From contig NZ_JXCA02000031.1 of assembly GCF_000828085.3 (NCBI RefSeq), positions 3,858-67,857 on the forward strand: 64,000 bases of DNA, read 5' to 3'. The position numbers and the translations under genes were made by a program. The DNA comes from Scytonema tolypothrichoides VB-61278. Its GTDB lineage: Bacteria > Cyanobacteriota > Cyanobacteriia > Cyanobacteriales > Nostocaceae. The notes under the pieces were generated by a model. It did not search any database, had not been told where the DNA came from, and saw nothing but the letters and a program-made list of their open reading frames with translations. Below are positions 1 through 7,620 of this stretch, one piece after another; within the stretch, counting starts at the first letter, position 1; each line of letters starts with the position of its first letter.

Positions 1-762
1 GAATGCCTCATGCACCGTATCGTCATGTATTAAATAGTCTATTGTACATCCTAATCACCGGGTGTCGATGGTGTGACTTACCACGGGGAGATATATGGGC
101 ATCCAAAAGCTCGTCTCATCGATGGTTAAAGCGGTGGCGCTCAGATGGAACATTTGAACATTTACAAGCACGTATATTGGCGATACGCGTAGCGTCAAGC
201 CTCCGGCTTATCGCGAACGAGAAAGGACTTATAAATTGGGACTTTGGGGCTATTGATGGCTCTTTTTCCCCCTGGAAAAGGTGGGGGTGAAGAAATTGCT
301 TATGGTGGCAAGGGTAAAGGTGTTCTTATTCATACCCTGACGGAAGGTAACGGAATGCCCTTGGCTAATTGCACTACACCAGCTAATGGTAATGAGAGGG
401 AGCAGGTAATACCTCTACTCGATAAAGTAAAACTTAAAACGTTAAAGCGCGGTAGACCACGCAAGAGACTCCTTGTGTTGGCTACTGATAAAGGTTACGA
501 CTCAAAAGAAAAGCGTGCTCTTCTACGCAGACGAGGTATTCGACCTCAAATACCAAAACGAGTCTGGAAAAATAGGAAAAATAGAGGAAGACCGATTAAA
601 ATTTCTGTTCCTAGATTTCAGCAAGAACGATGTTTTGCTTGGTTCCAACGTAAATATCGTCGTTTAGTTGTTCGTTGGGAACGTCGAAAAGTATATTTTG
701 ATGCATTCATTGACCTTGCCACTATTTATATCTGGATTCAGAGAATTTTATTAGTGGGATAG
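1..762 (+). pseudogene. IS5-family transposase, 5'-truncated by the window edge and frameshifted
   Basis: The first reading frame (from position 3, open at the window edge) runs LNSLLYILITGCRWCDLP, then SHRWLKRWRSDGTFEHL, then AIDGSFSP, and stops at 288-290. The second frame (244-762) continues with PGKGGGEEIAYGGKGKG, LVLATDKGYDS and RRRGIRPQIPKR and ends at the stop at 760-762. Together they give the usual IS5-type DDE transposase order: helical N-terminus, DGS catalytic Asp, second Asp in ATDKGYDS, and a basic C-terminus. The frames join around 268-276, where skipping one T restores the protein. This could be a decayed base or a programmed shift. An 11-residue stretch encoded by a dispersed repeat (180-214) interrupts the protein in frame. 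The N-terminus and left IS end lie outside the window. Family is confident; activity is doubtful. Confidence 0.85.
180..214 (+). repeat. 35-bp dispersed repeat, copy 1 (inside the transposase)
   Basis: The 35 bp start GCGATACGCGTAGC and end CTCCGGCTTATCGC. The same 35 bp occur without a mismatch at 13690-13724 and, inverted, at 35364-35398. Both ends carry GCGAT/ATCGC. Here the copy lies inside the IS5 transposase. Removing 33 bp (183-215) would restore ILA-NEKG, so the insertion keeps the frame. Confidence 0.85.
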
Positions 763-821
763 GTTCTTGGTTAATAGCAAATTTGATAACTTCAGAAGAA
801 ATTGTGCTTTTACCCCCCGGA

Positions 822-1052
822 TGACCAAATTTTGAACCATACCCTGACCAAAAATTAACGCTATTTCAAGGGTTCTAGCCAAAACTGATGAGTTACTTTT
901 GCATCAAATCGTGACTGCGTGTTCTAAATGTGCATCATAATAGATCCTAAAGTTTTCAAAACCAAAAAGAGAAAAATTCAACGGAATAATCACCGACTCA
1001 TAGTCAACTTAGATGACAAAATATGGTTCAAAGTGACTAAAATATGGTTCAA
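822..1052. repeat. Repeated ATGGTTCAA motifs, possible Tn7-like transposon end
   Basis: Two direct units of TGAC plus (T)AAAATATGGTTCAA lie at 1014-1031 and 1034-1052. An inverted unit (TTGAACCAT) lies at 832-840, followed by TGACC. Arrays of about 20-bp units next to the first transposase gene are typical of Tn7-like ends, where they bind TnsB. That reading is inference and rests mainly on the TnsA-like fragment that starts at 1141. The rest of 763-1140 holds no recognisable gene. Confidence 0.4.
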
Positions 1053-1140
1053 TTTACATTGAGAGGAATTTTTATCCGATTGTTGTGAGGATTGTAAACT
1101 CCGTGTAGCGCATGGGTCACGCCATTTATGTGAGGTTCAA

Positions 1141-1266
1141 ATGAACAGTAGCGAGTTTGAATATTGGTGTAGGCAACAGCAACTAGCGACACACACGCTC
1201 GAGTTGATTGCACAGGTAAGGTCATCCCCACCCTCACGTCGGGTAACTGGACGAACTTGGTATTAA
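1141..1266 (+). pseudogene. 5' fragment of a putative TnsA/TnsAB-type transposase, cut by the Tn3-family element
   Basis: A 41-codon frame begins at ATG 1141 and reads MNSSEFEYWCRQQ, then LELIAQVRSSPPSRRV. It runs straight into the Tn3-family inverted repeat at 1258 and stops at 1264-1266. An EFxxWCxxL start followed by IRSSxPSRRV resembles, from memory, the N-termini of cyanobacterial TnsA-like or TnsAB fusion transposases. A weak purine-rich stretch (1130-1134) lies upstream. No continuation of this gene is found on the far side of the transposon. The frame and its truncation are seen directly; the family call is tentative. Confidence 0.4.
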
Positions 1267-1295
1267 GCCGAGATACGTGTAATTTTCGGCAAGAT
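1258..1295 (+). repeat. Tn3-family left terminal inverted repeat
   Basis: Starts TGGTATTAAGCCGAGATACG and pairs with 4957-4994. The only mismatches are at repeat positions 1 (T/G) and 8 (A/G). Confidence 0.88.
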
Positions 1296-1311
1296 GGTCT
1301 GGGAAGTCTTG

Positions 1312-3308
1312 CTATATATAGGTTTCAAAGATTTCAGGGGGTAAAGAAATCGCCACTTCCAAAGGTTGAGGAATATTACGTAAATTCACTACATAATCAC
1401 CGTATCGCTTGATATGTCGATTCACGTAGGGACTCAACGCAGCAACATGACGCTGGTGAATCACCTCTCCCTGTGCAGCTAAAGTCTGAATCGCCAAAGA
1501 CATATCGACTGTATTTTGCAAAATCACAGCAGAAGCGACCAAATCCAGGTATTTCAACCGCTTTTCCTGCTCAATTGGGTCATTCTCTGTAATCGCCCCT
1601 TCCTTACCAAAAAAGACCCAATCCAAGAAAGCGTGGTACATCTCCACAATATTCGTGATGGCATTAATTTCAGAGCGCATTCTCACATTAGAAATATACT
1701 CCAGTAGAAACATCGTCCGTACAACCTTCCCCAACTCCAGGAATGCTTGATAAAGTCGGTTCTTACGACTATAACTGCCCAACTTCCGCAACAAAGTAGT
1801 AAGCGACAATATTCGGCTATCAGAGGTTCACATTCGGACTCTGACAGAAGTTGCTCACGGAAATCAGCGTAAGAAAGAGAACCAACAACACAGGCATCTC
1901 CTGCCTTGAAATCATCTGCCAAGTAAGAAAAAATACAAATTTCTAGCTGCTGACGGACTAAAACTTGAGTGCCATTCACCTCTTGTATCACCAACGCCCG
2001 CCATTGTTTACCAACAAAACTCAAATCAATTTCCAACGGTAAATGTTTCCCACGCTTATGTTCGTTGTCAAGAACAAATGAGAGTGCATCAATTACCGAT
2101 TCATCAGCAGAAGTAGAGAGAATGTCTAAAGACCGTACCAAATCAAATAAAACTTTGCGATGAGGCGAATAGAACCGCCACATCAAAGGTAAATGATTAT
2201 TCGTGTTGTACGCCGCAATCTCTTCATATTTCTGTAGCAATAAATCTGGTCCACCGTGTTCATCAAAGATTGACTGTACTTTAGTTCCCAAACTCAGAGG
2301 GTCAAGGGCTTCCTTGGATGCAGTTAAAACCTCTGCCAGTGTACCCAATAGCTCTGATGTCTGCATCAGATGTTTTTCGCGTAGTTCCTGTAATCGCTGT
2401 TTGGCGTTGTTTTGAATTTTGAGGATACGCTTGAGGAACATTTCCACTAAATGGTCGCGGGTTTTAACCTGTGCCTCATACAGTAAACATAAAAGTAAGG
2501 TGCGGCGTTTGGGGAGATTAACATCTCGCAACTCCGAAATATCCAAAGCTCTGGCTTGGGCGGCGAAATATCTAATTTTAGTGAGAGCAATGCTGGATAA
2601 CAAACGTTTGGCATTACCAAAACTCATGAGAGCATCAAACTTAGCTAGGAGTTGTTTCATCCCCTTGAATGTTGCACTTTTGGGAGGCGATTTCAGGAGA
2701 TTGAGTGTAGCAATTGATTCATCAATGTCTCCTAGTAACAGTTGGTCTAAATAAACCATTTCGGTGGTTGAAAGACCATTGTTTACCCGCCCAAACAGTC
2801 GATTATTTACGAGAGTACGGATATGACCAATCAATCGGTCGAGAGTGCTAAATGCAGGCAACTCGTATCTTTCCTTAACCAACTCCTCTATTGCAACATT
2901 GATTAAATCAGCCGGGTAATCTTTAACTTCTGCTTGCTGAGCAACTAAAATAGCAACCAATCTTTGGGCAGTTTTATCGTATTGTTTAACCCCCAGGTAG
3001 GAACGGATGGCTTGTTGATAAGTATAACCTTGACGTTGTGATGGAATGGCTTTTACCCAACTCTGTAGTTTTAAACACGACCGTAAATGTTTAATTACGG
3101 CATTGGGTACACATTCAGGATGAGGGAAATATCCAAGTCGTTGAAAAGATTTCAACATGACCATAAAACTCAGAAACCCTTCGTGGCTTTTGGTACGAGA
3201 CTTGGCAAATTTAATTTCTGCGGAGGTTGGTGTATAAAGTTCTGCTAGTTCTTTGGGGTCGGGGTATTGTTTAAATTTGGGATAAGCGGTACGGTCAATT
3301 GAGGTCAT
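1312..3308 (-). pseudogene. tnpA: Tn3-family transposase TnpA with an internal deletion and frameshift
   Basis: The 5' part (3308 down to about 1820) encodes the Tn3 TnpA N-terminal half: a DUF4158-like start (FKQYPDPKELAELYTP), then a long helical region, ending at SYADFREQLLSESECEPLIA. The 3' part (about 1809 to 1312, another frame) encodes the typical C-terminus: LFLELGKVV-like helix, ENDPIEQEKRLKYLDLV, AVILQNTVDM and ALSPYVNRHIKRYGDYV. Tn3 transposases are close to 1000 residues; here only about 690 remain, and the missing middle should hold the first two catalytic Asp residues. The deletion junction lies near 1805-1830 and also shifts the frame, so the gene cannot make active enzyme. It could still be a substrate for transposase supplied in trans. 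It is transcribed in the same direction as the recombinase upstream. Confidence 0.88.
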
Positions 3309-3482
3309 TTAAGTCAAATTAACTACATAATATTCAGGAGTGAATCACAAACAGGCTCATCCCTCACTGTTCAACCACACAGTATTTTATATTCTTTGTG
3401 GTAAACATACATAATGAAAATTAAAATATGGTTTTTCATTCTCATACTGCTGGGATTTGTGTCCTAAAGATTGCTTTCAAGG

Positions 3483-4391
3483 TCAGTTTGATTTATCAAA
3501 GTTAGTCAATAGATTGAAAGCAAGACGTGCAGCTTCTTCAGCTTTTTGTGATGTAACTTTTTGATAGCGCAAGGTTGTTTGGATGCTTTCATGACCCATC
3601 AATGCACGCAGTTGTTCAATACTAATTATGCCTACGCGCTCTGTGGCAAATGTATGTCGTAAATCATGAATACGAACCCCCTGAAGTTGGGAGTGTTTAT
3701 TGGTGATTTCTCGCCAGTAATCATGCAGTGTTCGGTAGCTCATTCTACTGACTTTCATCGTCACTGGATGCTGTGCTGTAAATAAAGCGGGTGATTGTTT
3801 ATGTCGGTCATACTTTATATATTTATTTAGTGCTATCGCTGTCGCTTCGTTGTAGAAACACCATCTTTGTTTATTTCCTTTTCCCAATACTTGAAATTTC
3901 CAATTAAAGAGGTCTACCGATTCTAGATTTAGTGCCAAAAGCTCACCAATTCTACATCCTGTGTGATGTAATAAATGCATAATCGCGTTCATCCGGCGGT
4001 CATCTGCTACGGCTTTATACAGGATTTCTAACTGTGATGGAGTTAAGAACCGTATAATTTCATCTGTGTAATGTTCACCTTTTTCTCGTGAAGGTGGACG
4101 CTGTTTAACTCCCCGAATGGGGTTGGATTTTATGTATCCTTGTTCTACGGCAAAGTTAAATAGGCTTTGTAGTATCGCTTGATGCTTGTTGTGAGTTGTG
4201 TATTTTAAATGCGTGAGGGTATTTAAATACTCGACTAATGTTTGACGACTGAGAATTTCAATTGGCCAGCTTCCATACTCAGTGAGTAACAATCCTAAGG
4301 TCTGAGAATATGTCTCCTTGGTACTTAATGCCAGCCCAGGACGTTCTAAAAATTCAACTACGACAGTGGCTAATGTTACTGTCTGTTTCAC
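3483..4391 (-). CDS. Tyrosine recombinase (phage-integrase family), probable TnpI-type resolvase
   Basis: This 302-residue protein has an N-terminal SAM-like core-binding domain (about residues 5-95) and a C-terminal catalytic domain. The catalytic residues are visible: Arg in HTGCRIGELL, His-x-x-Arg in IHDLRHTFATE, His in LMGHESIQTT and the nucleophile Tyr in LRYQKV. It lies inside the Tn3-family element, 174 bp upstream of tnpA and in the same orientation. This is the layout of Tn4430-type elements, where TnpI resolves cointegrates. A role as a mobile integron-like or passenger recombinase is the alternative. It is divergent from the HTH gene, with 77 bp between them for promoters. The gene appears intact. 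Confidence 0.85.
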   Translation of the reverse strand: MKQTVTLATVVVEFLERPGLALSTKETYSQTLGLLLTEYGSWPIEILSRQTLVEYLNTLTHLKYTTHNKHQAILQSLFNFAVEQGYIKSNPIRGVKQRPPSREKGEHYTDEIIRFLTPSQLEILYKAVADDRRMNAIMHLLHHTGCRIGELLALNLESVDLFNWKFQVLGKGNKQRWCFYNEATAIALNKYIKYDRHKQSPALFTAQHPVTMKVSRMSYRTLHDYWREITNKHSQLQGVRIHDLRHTFATERVGIISIEQLRALMGHESIQTTLRYQKVTSQKAEEAARLAFNLLTNFDKSN

Positions 4392-4468
4392 TTCAATTTG
4401 TGTGATTATCTCAAGGTTTTTTCTGACTCAATCATATATCTTTTAGGCATGAACCAAGACATCCTTTT

Positions 4469-4927
4469 ATGGATACTTTGAAACTGCCTCGACCCCAAGA
4501 ATCCCTGGCTGACTATATCAAGCGCATTAGAACATCTGATGGGATGACTCAGTTTGAGTTGGCTATTGCGGCGGGAATTCATTCTCGGTCAGTTGGTAAA
4601 ATTGAACGGGGGTTAACTACCAGACTCAATCGTAAAACTCTGCTGGGTCTTGCTGGTGCGTTAGGCATTCCCCAGGAATATCTGGAAGCTGTTGAAAGGG
4701 GTGAGTCTGTCAAGCCTGTTAATTCAGTTAAGTTTTGTCCACAGTGCTGGACTCCTGGGGCAGTGGCTGACTCTCTCTGGAGTCCAGTTAAAGCTAAGTT
4801 TTGTTATCTGTGCGGTATGCAGTTACGGACAAATTGCGCTCACTGTGGTGAGTTAGTCGTGTCACTAAAGTATAAATTTTGTCCAATGTGCGGCAAGCCT
4901 TATAAAGCTGCTAGTCAAAATCTCTGA
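4469..4927 (+). CDS. XRE-type HTH protein with double zinc ribbon
   Basis: A 152-residue protein. Residues about 12-68 form a Cro/C1-type helix-turn-helix (MTQFELAIAAGIHSRSVGKI, then LLGLAGALGIP). The C-terminal half has four CxxC pairs (CPQC, CYLC, CAHC, CPMC), forming two probable zinc ribbons. It is carried by the Tn3-family element near its right end and is divergent from the recombinase gene. A role controlling the transposon genes is a reasonable inference. Similar HTH/zinc-ribbon proteins are common in cyanobacterial accessory DNA. The stop codon lies 30 bp inside the right inverted repeat. Confidence 0.75.
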   Translation: MDTLKLPRPQESLADYIKRIRTSDGMTQFELAIAAGIHSRSVGKIERGLTTRLNRKTLLGLAGALGIPQEYLEAVERGESVKPVNSVKFCPQCWTPGAVADSLWSPVKAKFCYLCGMQLRTNCAHCGELVVSLKYKFCPMCGKPYKAASQNL

Positions 4928-4956
4928 ACCTTAGACATAGCAGGGCTTTCCAGACT

Positions 4957-4994
4957 ATCTTGCCGAAAATTACACGTATCTCGGCTCAATACCC
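4957..4994 (-). repeat. Tn3-family right terminal inverted repeat
   Basis: Read on the minus strand it starts GGGTATTGAGCCGAGATACG and matches 1258-1295 at 36 of 38 positions. The genomic sequence resumes at 4995. Confidence 0.88.
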
Positions 4995-5670
4995 AATTCG
5001 CAGCGATCGCTTCAAGCACCGTCTTCAACAAGGAGACGAAATTGCTGATGCACTTTACGACACGGGATATGGATCGAGTAGCCGACTGTATGAAAAAGCA
5101 TTCAAGCAACTTGGAATGACACCCAAGACTTATCGGTGTAATGGTAAGGGAATCCACATTGCCTATACCGTCGTTCCATGTTCTTTAGGATATCTGCTTG
5201 TCGCAACAACAGAAAAAGGAATCTGCGCTGTTAAATTGGGTGATGAAACAGATGAACTAGAACGTCTTCTTCTTAGTGAATTCAATCAAGCGCAAATCGT
5301 ACGTGATGACGATATACACCGAGACTGGGTACAGACAATCCTTAATTTTGTCAAAGGAGACATCGCCCACATCGATTTACCCCTTGATGTACGCGGGACA
5401 GCTTTTCAAAAACAAGTCTGGCAGACATTGCAGAACATTCCTTATGGCGAAACGCGTACCTATGCTGATATCGCTCATGAAATTGGTAAGCCTCAGGCAG
5501 TCCGCGCTGTAGGTAGTGCTTGTGGTGCGAATCCAACTGCACTGATTGTACCATGTCACCGTGTCCTGCGAACGGATGGTAATCTTGGCGGCTATCACTG
5601 GGGACTTGAACGCAAACAAAAATTACTTGCACAAGAAGCACAACAAAAGGGCAAAACGTCCAGTGGCTAG
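4995..5670 (+). pseudogene. ada: 5'-truncated Ada-type regulator/O6-methylguanine-DNA methyltransferase
   Basis: Coding similarity begins directly after the transposon end. The first part is the last half of an AraC-type HTH (RFKHRLQQGDEIADALYDTG, then SSSRLYEKAFKQLGMTPKTY). It is followed by a complete methyltransferase domain with the alkyl-acceptor motif PCHRV and RAVGSACGANPTALIVPCHR. Full Ada proteins are about 350 residues and start with a zinc-binding phosphotriester-repair domain and a full AraC domain, both missing here. An in-frame TTG at 4960, inside the inverted repeat, could start a 236-residue product, so the methyltransferase part may still be expressed, possibly from a transposon promoter. 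The flank left of the transposon does not carry the missing ada part. Confidence 0.85.
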
Positions 5671-5678
5671 CTATTATA

Positions 5679-6430
5679 TCATGTCCGGATGAATACTTAT
5701 AATTAAGCCGCCCTGGTTCTGGGCCACCAGTAGTAGCAAGTTAGTCCAGAGATTAAATCGTGCTGTTTCATTAGTTGTTGGCAGCGATAAACCAAGAGCT
5801 CTTCCATTTCGTCCAAAGACGATGGTGAAGAATTCGCGACGATTTCATTTGTCAGGGGCCATAATCGTTCAGCAGGTTGTAATTCAGGTGAGTACGCGGG
5901 TAAGTACATTAAATCAATACCTTCTGGCAGGTTTAAATCATTACTTGTATGCCAACCTGCTTGGTCAACAGCCAGGAGGACTCGTTTTTGATTTCCAAGA
6001 CCATACTCTTGAGCAAAATCAGCTAAAACTCGATTAAATAATTGAGTATTCACACTGGGCAGAATCCACCAATATGTTTCTCCGGATTCTGGATGTACAA
6101 ACCCATACAGCCACATCCATTTATACGTTTGCTGTACTGAAGCGAACGGTTGTTCTGCTTCTGGTATCCAAACTCGACGCAGAATTGGATGAAGGCCCAA
6201 ACGATGCTCATCCATACTCCAAACCTCTATTTCGGCATCTGGATATCGGGATTGAAGGAATTGGAGCCGTAAATCGAGTTTTTTTTCCAGTTTTCTTGTT
6301 CGATTGGGTCGCAAGCGCCATGCTCCGGTCGAGTCACACGTAAGCGGAAAGTCATTTGTTTTATGTATTCCCATCCACGCCGACGATCAATACTTTTCCA
6401 TCTTTATTATAAGTAATCAACCGGACATGA
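5679..6430 (-). mobile_element. IS630-family insertion sequence, internally deleted
   Basis: Inverted ends TCATGTCCGGATGAATACTT (from 5679) and, on the other strand, TCATGTCCGGTTGATTACTT (from 6430) match except at two positions. Each end is flanked by TA (5677-5678 and 6431-6432), the IS630/Tc1 target duplication. At about 750 bp it is shorter than a usual IS630 of 1.0-1.2 kb, because the transposase N-terminus is missing. It is inserted into the 3' end of the DUF2269 gene. Confidence 0.85.
5703..6401 (-). pseudogene. IS630-family transposase, N-terminally deleted, in two frames
   Basis: The upstream frame (about 6401 to 6290) reads WKSIDRRRGWEYI and FRLRVTRPEHGACDPIEQEN, the linker typical of IS630 proteins. 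At a run of eight A (plus-strand T, 6279-6286) the frame changes to the catalytic part (to 5703): WSMDEHRLGL, LLAVDQAGWHTS and YSPELQPAERLW, which carry the D, D and E of the active site. The HTH N-terminus, about 100 residues, is absent: only about 15 bp separate the right inverted repeat from the linker. IS630 elements often use A-run slippage to make transposase, so the frame change alone may be natural, but the missing N-terminus is not. Confidence 0.85.
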
Positions 6431-6962
6431 TATTAGAAGCGACTGGCTGTTTTTCCTGCTTTTTAATATTTCGCCTTCCCCAAGGCTTGAGAACTGAAAT
6501 ACCAATAATGACTAAAAGACATGAAGTCTGAATAATAGCACCCACAAGTACTGCTTTCTGGTCAAATACGTACAGCGGATTTTGCAGCGCTTGCAACCTT
6601 TGTGCGTCAGAGATTGCAGTCATCGCATTTGTCCAAGGACCAAGCCAAATTGTACCAGTGACAATGAGTGTTACGGTTGCTATCCACTTGACGATAACCC
6701 AGTAGTGTTTGAAGAATCCCCAAACCGTCAGCCAGCAAAGTAATCCTCCGCTTATCAGCGATAAGGTAGCAGAGGGGATAATCACAAAGTCATCTAGCAG
6801 CTTCATCACTGCGTTGACAGCATACAATTCATCACCGCTGGGAGTGTTTCGGTTGCTTAAAGCAATAGCAATCATGCATAAAGCAGTACCAAACCAAATT
6901 CCTCCAAAGGCGACATGAAACGTTAGCAACCAGTTTTTTTGCTTGACGCTTAGCTTGTTCAT
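6417..6962 (-). CDS. DUF2269-family membrane protein with an IS-altered C-terminus
   Basis: 181 residues with four predicted membrane helices (about residues 10-30, 58-80, 88-108, 140-162) and a short polar tail. The N-terminus (WLLTFHVAFGGIWFGTALCM) fits the DUF2269 family, proteins of unknown function. The last residues (SNIMSG) and the stop codon are supplied by the IS630 inverted repeat, so the native C-terminus was probably replaced by insertion. It follows the MarR gene on the same strand, 90 bp downstream, and is likely a target of that regulator. Confidence 0.7.
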   Translation of the reverse strand: MNKLSVKQKNWLLTFHVAFGGIWFGTALCMIAIALSNRNTPSGDELYAVNAVMKLLDDFVIIPSATLSLISGGLLCWLTVWGFFKHYWVIVKWIATVTLIVTGTIWLGPWTNAMTAISDAQRLQALQNPLYVFDQKAVLVGAIIQTSCLLVIIGISVLKPWGRRNIKKQEKQPVASNIMSG

Positions 6963-6982
6963 ATGAGTTTTTCCGAAACTTG

Positions 6983-7011
6983 ATTAGGTGGCATATCGTT
7001 AGCCTCCTAAT
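6983..7011. promoter_or_regulatory. Imperfect inverted repeat upstream of the DUF2269 gene
   Basis: ATTAGGTGG and CCTCCTAAT form an imperfect dyad 20-50 bp upstream of the DUF2269 start. MarR proteins bind such dyads, so it is a possible operator, but no direct evidence is available. Confidence 0.3.
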
Positions 7012-7052
7012 TAATACCTTACACTAGCTGATATTTCTCGACAAGTATTTTT

Positions 7053-7568
7053 TTAAGGGTCAAGCATTGCTGAAGTTCCAGCGCGTACTTTATTCAAAAG
7101 CTTGATGAGTGTCTTTTTTTCGTTGTCAGTGAGATTTGCCATCAAGTTGGTAGTGCGGCAAAAATGGTCTGGAAGCATTTGAGAAAGCAAGTCTCGTCCC
7201 TGTTCTGTCAGTTGCAAACGAAGCATCCGCCTGTCTTCTGAGTCAGGAAAGCGTTTGACTAATCCATCTCGTTCAAGTCCGTCAAGGAGTCCTGTGATTG
7301 TTGCTTTAGTAACACCTCCTCGTTCAGCACATTCAGAAGGTGTTAATCCTTTCTCGTCAGCCAGAAATAACTGCATCAACAGGGTAAATTTCCCTTTTGA
7401 AAGACCATATCGGGCAAAATGAACATCTATGGCTTGATAAACATCAGCTGTGGTGTGTAGAAAAGCCAAACAAGTTTCTAATGCACCAATGTCTAACTCC
7501 GGGTAGCGCTTGGCAAAATCTAGTATTGTTTGTTTATCAACGAAGGGACGCAGTATAACCACAATCAA
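7053..7568 (-). CDS. MarR-family transcriptional regulator
   Basis: 171 residues with a winged helix typical of MarR: KFTLLMQLFLADEKGLTPSE, then GGVTKATITGLLDGLERDGL and the wing DSEDRRMLRLQLTEQGRDLL. The first codon of the longest frame is TTG at 7568. A GTG at 7562 or an internal start is also possible, since the first 20 residues are unusual for the family. It is divergent from the DNA glycosylase gene with only 52 bp between them, and it precedes the DUF2269 gene. A perfect 12-bp palindrome in the divergent gap is a good candidate operator. The inducing ligand is unknown. Confidence 0.82.
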   Translation of the reverse strand: MIVVILRPFVDKQTILDFAKRYPELDIGALETCLAFLHTTADVYQAIDVHFARYGLSKGKFTLLMQLFLADEKGLTPSECAERGGVTKATITGLLDGLERDGLVKRFPDSEDRRMLRLQLTEQGRDLLSQMLPDHFCRTTNLMANLTDNEKKTLIKLLNKVRAGTSAMLDP

Positions 7569-7595
7569 AAAGCAATTTGAAACGCTCGCTTATTC

Positions 7596-7607
7596 TAAGG
7601 TACCTTA
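7596..7607. promoter_or_regulatory. Palindromic candidate operator between marR-type and glycosylase genes
   Basis: TAAGGTACCTTA is a perfect 12-bp palindrome. It lies 14 bp upstream of the glycosylase ATG and 28 bp upstream of the MarR start, where an autoregulating MarR protein would bind. The function is inferred. Confidence 0.45.
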
Positions 7608-7620
7608 AAGTCAAATTTAT

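Larger units (their letters stand above)
1258..4994. mobile_element. Tn3-family transposon with tnpA remnant, tyrosine recombinase and HTH/zinc-ribbon gene
   Basis: The element is bounded by 38-bp inverted repeats (1258-1295 and 4957-4994) that match at 36 of 38 positions. The right copy begins GGG on its own outer strand, as Tn3-family ends do, and 38 bp is the classic length. Similarity between the ends continues inward for about 20 more bases. Inside are tnpA (deleted), a tyrosine recombinase that may act as a TnpI-type resolvase, and a regulator-like gene. No 5-bp target duplication is visible: the left flank is GAACT and the right flank AATTC. Left and right flanking genes also differ, which points to a rearrangement at one end after insertion. 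Confidence 0.85.
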
